From: JBNKDD01 sp050288085
GTDB taxonomy: Bacteria > Chloroflexota > Anaerolineae > Aggregatilineales > UBA3940
DNA length: 14,393 bases
Assembly: GCA_050288085.1 (NCBI GenBank)
Contig: JBNKDD010000141.1
Location: forward strand, 1 to 14,393
Reading direction: 5' to 3'
The notes under the pieces were generated by a model. It worked only from the letters and a program-made list of their open reading frames with translations. It searched no databases and was not told where the DNA came from. Positions 13,831-14,393 of this stretch are shown piece after piece; the stretch's first letter is position 1, and the number at the start of each line of letters is the position of its first letter. The position numbers and the translations under genes are program-made.

Positions 13831-14393
13831 CTACTCTAGTTGGTCAACATCTATTTGAACATACTCAACACCTGTGCTTTGGTGACCATTGTAGTGACTG
13901 TACGAATCCAATATCAGCGTGTTTCCCAGGTAAGTTCCTGAACGGTCTACCGTTACGGTGTACATATCAGATTGGGAGGTGACACTGAACCATATGTGTT
14001 CCCCTAAAGTGTAGTACTCACCACGCGATATTTCTGATGCGCTTTCACGGTGAAACCATTCTTTGATTTTCGGCCAGCTTTCCAGAACACTTATCGGTAA
14101 ACAGGTGGTCACACTCAAGACAAGCCCATCGGGATAGAATCTAAGGAGATAGAACATTTTATCATTATTACATGTCTCAGGCGATGATGAATCCTCATGA
14201 ACGAAAACCCCACTGATGCCACCAATTTGTCCTCCTTGAGGAGTCGGCCCAAATGCAAATATGTTTTCTGGTAGGATTGATGCCGTAGGTGAGAGCCGTG
14301 GCGTATAGGCTGATGTTATGGTTGGCTGGGGGGCGGGAGTAGACGACGGCAGTGGCGTGTGCGATGGTGTTATGGTTGGTCGGCGAGTGGGAG
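13831..14393 (-). CDS. Linker-type surface protein, 5' end beyond the window (partial)
   Basis: The frame that ends at the TAG at 13831-13833 contains an ATG at 14157, but it stays open without a stop to the right edge of the window: 186 residues plus two bases. The upstream part reads as a Thr/Pro/Ser-rich linker (TITPSHTPLPSSTPAPQPTI), as in the other lipoproteins here, followed by a globular domain of about 140 residues. I therefore read it as the C-terminal part of another exported lipoprotein whose signal peptide lies outside the window, and not as a 108-residue protein. There is no ribosome site before the internal ATG. I do not recognise the globular domain. It contains one Cys in the PETCNND segment. 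Confidence 0.75.
   Translation of the reverse strand, partial: PTRRPTITPSHTPLPSSTPAPQPTITSAYTPRLSPTASILPENIFAFGPTPQGGQIGGISGVFVHEDSSSPETCNNDKMFYLLRFYPDGLVLSVTTCLPISVLESWPKIKEWFHRESASEISRGEYYTLGEHIWFSVTSQSDMYTVTVDRSGTYLGNTLILDSYSHYNGHQSTGVEYVQIDVDQLE

Overview
The window looks like ordinary chromosome from an uncultured bacterium. Chloroflexota of the Anaerolineae type is my best guess. The reasons are the secreted lipoproteins with Thr/Pro/Ser-rich linkers after the lipobox, the moderately high GC, and the GC-rich palindromic repeats between genes. This placement is inference, because there is no rRNA or other phylogenetic marker here. I see no phage, transposase, CRISPR, tRNA or plasmid feature.

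Layout: (1) 45-1010, minus strand, a lipoprotein alpha/beta hydrolase. (2) A palindromic repeat at about 1098-1186. (3) 1201-4184, minus strand, a probable operon read from the right: two tandem paralogous LysM/M23 peptidases, separated by a second palindromic element, then a HAD phosphatase whose start lies 3 nt after the preceding stop. A near-consensus promoter (4281-4309) precedes it, and its 5' leader holds a strong nested inverted repeat (4205-4258). (4) 4390-6147, minus strand, a two-gene unit: an EamA-family exporter, then an FGE-fold protein that lacks the catalytic cysteines. (5) A 309-bp divergent region, then a CLC anion channel/transporter fused to CBS and TrkA-C domains (6457-8562), closed by a clear intrinsic terminator. 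(6) Two lipoproteins of unknown function (8700-9620 and 9721-10743). Their mature parts look unrelated, yet a nearly identical 59-nt promoter/leader/start segment precedes both. (7) 10822-13203, minus strand: two NodB-family polysaccharide deacetylases in tandem with their own promoter, and upstream of them a small membrane-anchored extracytoplasmic protein. (8) A YjbQ/UPF0047 protein (13358-13750, plus). (9) A further linker-type surface protein on the minus strand that runs off the right edge of the window.

Common theme: most products act at the cell envelope. They include cell-wall hydrolases, polysaccharide deacetylases, lipoproteins and transporters. I did not find a recognisable new defence or mobile system. 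The best items for follow-up are the duplicated 59-nt 5' cassette, the nested hairpin in the peptidase leader, and the FGE-like protein without its cysteines coupled to an exporter gene.
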